A stretch of 8,246 bases of DNA from CAVRTJ01 sp046704825 (lineage in GTDB: Bacteria; Acidobacteriota; UBA4820; DSQY01), in contig JBJKRE010000211.1 of NCBI GenBank assembly GCA_046704825.1, positions 1 to 8,246 on the forward strand. The letters run 5' to 3'. Both the position numbers and the translations under genes were made by a program. The notes beneath the pieces were generated by a model. It saw only the letters and a list, made by a program, of their open reading frames with translations, made no database searches and was not told the DNA's origin. Shown piece after piece: positions 5,715-8,246 of the stretch; position 1 is the stretch's first letter, and each line of letters starts with the position of its first letter.

Positions 5715-5734
5715 CTCGTGGGGACCGACACGAG
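5715..5734 (+). promoter_or_regulatory. leader hairpin just upstream of the E1 alpha ribosome site
   Basis: CTCGTG (5715-5720) pairs perfectly with CACGAG (5729-5734) around an 8-base loop, ending two bases before the Shine-Dalgarno sequence. A competing 5-bp pairing GAGGC (5686-5690) with GCCTC (5713-5717) shares part of the stem. It may influence translation or mRNA stability, but a 6-bp stem in GC-rich DNA can also be chance. Confidence 0.35.
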
Positions 5735-5736
5735 AC

Positions 5737-5743
5737 AAGGAGA
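5737..5743 (+). promoter_or_regulatory. ribosome binding site that decides the E1 alpha start
   Basis: AAGGAGA ends directly against an in-frame ATG at 5744 (no spacing), whereas the second in-frame ATG at 5750 is six bases away. The second ATG is therefore the better start, shortening the protein by two residues. Confidence 0.75.
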
Positions 5744-5749
5744 ATGGAA

Positions 5750-6823
5750 ATGCCGAGACGAACGATTTACAAGGCCGCCACCCAGCGGTTGGAAATCCTT
5801 GACAAGGACGGCCGGGCGGACGCCAAGCTGATGCCCGACCTGTCGAAGGAACAGTTGTTAAAGCTCTACCGCGACATGATTCTCATCCGCCGATTCGACG
5901 AGAAGGCCCTCAAGCTCCAGAGGCAGGGCCGCATGGGGACCTACGGCTCCCTCAAGGGGCAGGAGGCCGCCCAGGCCGGCCTGGCCATGGCCATGGAGCC
6001 CGAGGACTGGATGGTGCCCTCCTTCCGGGAGCACGGCATCATGCAGCTCAGGGGCATCCCCGCGCACCTGGTGCACGCCTACTGGAAGGGCGACGAACGT
6101 GGGAACTGCTTCCCCGAGGGCACGCGGTGCCTGCCGCCCTCCGTGCCGGTGGGCAGCCAGCTCATCCACGCGGTTGGCATCGGCCTGGCCCTCAAGAACC
6201 GGGGCGAAAAGGTCGCGGTGGTCGGCTTCGCCGGCGACGGCGCGTCTTCCGAGGGCGACTTCCACGAGGCGCTCAACTTCGCGGGGGTCTTCCAGACACC
6301 CACCGTCATCTTCATCCAGAACAACCAGTGGGCCATCTCGGTCCCCTTTAAGAAGCAGACGGCGGCCGCCTCCATCGCCCAGCGCGCCCACGGCTACGGC
6401 CTTCCGGGCATCCAGGTGGACGGCAACGACGTGCTGGCCGTCTACGCGGCCTCGAAGGAGGCCCTGGAACGGGCCCGCTCGGGCGGCGGCCCCACGCTCA
6501 TCGAGGCGCTGACCTACCGCATGGAGAACCACACCACGGCAGACGACGCCTTCAAGTACCGCCCCAAGGAAGAACTGGACTACTGGACCGAGCGCGATCC
6601 CATTTCGCGCATGAAGGCCTTCCTCACGTCCAAGCGCCTCTGGAACGACAAGAAGCAGAATGCGCTCGACGCCGAGATCACGGCCGAGGTGGACGCCGAG
6701 GTCGAGAAGCTCGAAGCCATGCCCGCCCCCGATCCGGGCGACGTGTTCGACTACATGTACAGGGACATCCCCTGGAACCTCAGGGAACAGAGGGACGCCC
6801 TCATCGAGGAGGTGGGACGATGA
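5750..6823 (+). CDS. pdhA: pyruvate dehydrogenase-type E1 component, alpha subunit
   Basis: This is a 357-residue protein starting at ATG 5750 (see the ribosome-site entry). It is the thiamine-diphosphate-binding alpha subunit of an alpha2-beta2 E1, which decarboxylates a 2-oxoacid and passes the acyl group to the lipoyl arm of E2. The ThDP/Mg motif is complete: GDG at residues 162-164, 26 residues, then NN at 191-192. Other family landmarks are RRFDEKALKLQRQGRMGTY near the N-terminus, PVGSQ before the GDG motif, NQWAISVPFKKQTAA after it, and NHTTADDAFKYR with the conserved His at 261. The sequence is closest in character to the E1 alpha of Gram-positive-type pyruvate dehydrogenases; acetoin or branched-chain ketoacid dehydrogenase E1 is an alternative that the sequence alone cannot exclude. 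The length is normal. It overlaps the E1 beta gene by four bases, so translation is probably coupled. Confidence 0.93.
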   Translation: MPRRTIYKAATQRLEILDKDGRADAKLMPDLSKEQLLKLYRDMILIRRFDEKALKLQRQGRMGTYGSLKGQEAAQAGLAMAMEPEDWMVPSFREHGIMQLRGIPAHLVHAYWKGDERGNCFPEGTRCLPPSVPVGSQLIHAVGIGLALKNRGEKVAVVGFAGDGASSEGDFHEALNFAGVFQTPTVIFIQNNQWAISVPFKKQTAAASIAQRAHGYGLPGIQVDGNDVLAVYAASKEALERARSGGGPTLIEALTYRMENHTTADDAFKYRPKEELDYWTERDPISRMKAFLTSKRLWNDKKQNALDAEITAEVDAEVEKLEAMPAPDPGDVFDYMYRDIPWNLREQRDALIEEVGR

Positions 6824-7860
6824 CGCAGGAAGCCGCAGCCAAAAGCGACGATCGCAAAGGCCTCTACGCGGTGGACGACAAGGCCGAGAAGCTCACACTG
6901 GCCCAGGCCGTGAACAAGGCGCTCTTCGACGAGATGAAGCGCGACGAGAGCGTCGTGGTGCTGGGCGAAGACGTGGGCGTGGACGGCGGCGTCTTCCGGC
7001 TCACCGAGGGCCTGCTGGACGAATTCGGCCCCGAGCGCGTGATGGACACCCCGCTCGCCGAGAGCGGCATCGTGGGCACGGCCGTCGGCATGGCCGTGGC
7101 GGGCCTGCGGCCCGTGGCCGAGATCCAGTTCATGGGCTTCATCTACCCCGCCGTCAACCAGCTCTGCGCCCACGCCGCCAGGATGCGCAACCGCTCGCGC
7201 GGGCGCTTCACCGTGCCCCTGGTGGTTCGCATGCCCTACGGGGGCGGCATCCACCCGCCCGAGCACCACTCCGAGTCCTACGAAGCCCTCTTCCTCAACA
7301 CGCCCGGCCTCAAGGTGGTGGTGCCCAGCAACCCCTACGACGCCAAAGGCCTCATGATCTCGGCCATCCGGGACGACGACCCCGTGGTCTTCATGGAGCC
7401 CAAGCGCATCTACCGGGCCTTCCGCGAAGAGGTCCCCAGCCGGCCCTACACCGTGCCGCTGGGCAAGGCCAACGTGGTGAAGGAGGGCACGGACGTCACC
7501 GTCATCGCCTACGGCGCCATGGTGCGCCAGGCCATGGACGCCCACGAAACGCTGGCCCGGGAGGGCGTGAGCGCCGAAATCGTGGACCTGCGAACGCTCA
7601 ACCCGCTGGACGTGGACACCATCGTCGGGTCGGTCGTCAAGACCGGACACGCCGTGGTCGTCCACGAGGCGCCCAGGACGTCCGGGTTTGGGGCGGAGAT
7701 CGTGGCGCTCATCAACGACAAGGCCCTGCTGAACCTGGAGGCGCCCGTGGAGCGCGTGACGGGCTTCGATACCGTTTTCCCGCTGGCCATGCTCGAAAAG
7801 CATTACCTTCCCAACAGGGACCGCATTGTCGAGGCCTGCCGGAAGACCCTGTCGTTCTGA
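6820..7860 (+). CDS. pdhB: pyruvate dehydrogenase-type E1 component, beta subunit
   Basis: The ATG at 6820 overlaps the E1 alpha stop (ATGA), and a perfect AGGAGGT (6807-6813) inside the end of E1 alpha lies six bases upstream. The protein has 346 residues. It is the transketolase-like beta subunit that completes the ThDP site of E1. Visible motifs are GEDVG (49-53), TPLAESGIVGTAVGMA with Glu81 at the position that activates the cofactor in this family, IQFMGFIYPAVNQ, and MPYGGGIHPPEHHSES with the conserved histidines. The C-terminal transketolase domain contains EIVDLRTLNPLD and VHEAPRTSGFGAEI. The N-terminus carries about 20 more residues than many homologues (charged, rich in Lys/Asp). It is co-transcribed with the E1 alpha and E2 genes. 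Substrate specificity (pyruvate or another 2-oxoacid) is inferred, not shown. Confidence 0.94.
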   Translation: MTQEAAAKSDDRKGLYAVDDKAEKLTLAQAVNKALFDEMKRDESVVVLGEDVGVDGGVFRLTEGLLDEFGPERVMDTPLAESGIVGTAVGMAVAGLRPVAEIQFMGFIYPAVNQLCAHAARMRNRSRGRFTVPLVVRMPYGGGIHPPEHHSESYEALFLNTPGLKVVVPSNPYDAKGLMISAIRDDDPVVFMEPKRIYRAFREEVPSRPYTVPLGKANVVKEGTDVTVIAYGAMVRQAMDAHETLAREGVSAEIVDLRTLNPLDVDTIVGSVVKTGHAVVVHEAPRTSGFGAEIVALINDKALLNLEAPVERVTGFDTVFPLAMLEKHYLPNRDRIVEACRKTLSF

Positions 7861-7873
7861 AAAGAGACATGAA

Positions 7874-7892
7874 CCGGGCCGCGAAGGCCCGG
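7874..7892 (+). promoter_or_regulatory. hairpin between the E1 beta and E2 genes
   Basis: CCGGGCC (7874-7880) pairs perfectly with GGCCCGG (7886-7892) around the loop GCGAA, within the 49-base gap between E1 beta and E2. No T-run follows and the E2 Shine-Dalgarno begins five bases downstream. It is more likely an mRNA stability or processing element, or one that tunes E2 expression, than a full terminator. Confidence 0.5.
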
Positions 7893-7909
7893 ATGCAGAG
7901 AGGGACGCC

Positions 7910-8246
7910 ATGCCATTAGAATTCAAATTTCCCGATGTGGGAGAAGGGATCCACGAGGGGCGGATCGTCGAATGGCTGGTCGCCGTCGGCGACACCGTCG
8001 AAGAGGACCAGTCCTTCATCAAGGTGGAAACGGACAAGGCCGTCGTGGACCTGCCCGCACCCAGGGCCGGCACGGTCCTGGCGCTCAACTACGATAAGGG
8101 CGACACCATCCACGTGGGCGACGTGATCGCCGTCTTCGGCGCCGAGGGCGAGAAGGTCGAAGATGCGGCCGCGCCCGCCGAAGCCGAAGAGGAAGAGACA
8201 GCGCAAGAGGCCGTGCCTCGGGCGAAGGTCGCGACCGCTTCGGCGC
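7910..8246 (+). CDS. pdhC: dihydrolipoamide acyltransferase E2 of the dehydrogenase complex (3' end outside window)
   Basis: ATG at 7910 has AGAGAGGGA (7897-7905) four bases upstream; the frame stays open to the window end, giving 112 codons. Residues 1 to about 78 form a typical lipoyl domain: FPDVGEGIHEGRIVEWLV, then ETDKAVVDLPAP with Lys43 as the lipoate attachment site, and VGDVIAVF at the end. It is followed by an Ala/Glu/Pro-rich flexible linker starting near residue 80. E2 forms the core of the complex and carries acyl groups from E1 to CoA; the E1-binding and catalytic domains would lie beyond the window. One lipoyl domain is visible and more could follow. The ligase gene about 3.1 kb upstream probably modifies Lys43. 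The catalytic domain is not visible, so the specific acyl group is inferred from the E1 genes. Confidence 0.92.
   Translation, partial: MPLEFKFPDVGEGIHEGRIVEWLVAVGDTVEEDQSFIKVETDKAVVDLPAPRAGTVLALNYDKGDTIHVGDVIAVFGAEGEKVEDAAAPAEAEEEETAQEAVPRAKVATASA

Noticed and set aside
6660..7919. 419-codon plus-strand frame and a 445-codon minus-strand frame (6751-8088)
   Set aside because: Both are shadows over E1 alpha, E1 beta and E2, whose own frames carry full family motifs.
7869..7919. 16-codon leader-type frame between E1 beta and E2, overlapping the E2 start
   Set aside because: It runs through the intergenic hairpin, has only a weak purine stretch before its ATG, and no codon pattern suggesting attenuation.

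Overview
The window comes from a GC-rich, probably Gram-negative bacterium. A TonB-type C-terminal domain implies an outer membrane, and a secreted PKD-repeat protein and a sigma-54-type promoter fit the same picture. The combination is compatible with Acidobacteriota, Myxococcota or Desulfobacterota-like lineages, but nothing in the sequence fixes the phylum.

Left part (1-3783): the 3' end of a TonB-like energy-transducer gene runs off the left edge on the + strand. After a 354-base gap comes a convergent 921-residue secreted protein on the - strand, with eight PKD domains, one Ig-like domain and a terminal IPT/TIG-like domain. It ends in a clear intrinsic terminator. The PKD domains alternate between two sequence types marked by their cysteines, so the array looks like four copies of a two-domain unit.

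Middle (3784-4799): a 1-kb stretch without a convincing gene. It is a patchwork of short degenerate tandem repeats with 7- or 8-base units, plus two hairpins that share the arms GGTGGAC/GTCCACC. The gap before the PKD gene contains hexamer versions of the same kind of repeat.

Right part (4800-8246): a lipoate-protein ligase A family gene, then a well-formed sigma-54 (-24/-12) promoter, then a tight operon for a 2-oxoacid dehydrogenase complex of pyruvate dehydrogenase type: E1 alpha, E1 beta (4-base overlap with E1 alpha) and the first 112 codons of the lipoyl-domain E2. The ligase can attach lipoate to the lysine of the E2 lipoyl domain, so this block supplies both the complex and its cofactor attachment. 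No E3 (dihydrolipoamide dehydrogenase) gene and no sigma-54 activator gene are in the window.

The most interesting signals are the sigma-54 promoter with an adjacent dyad in front of the dehydrogenase operon, the microrepeat patchwork, the paired hairpins, and the cysteine-marked two-domain periodicity of the PKD protein.
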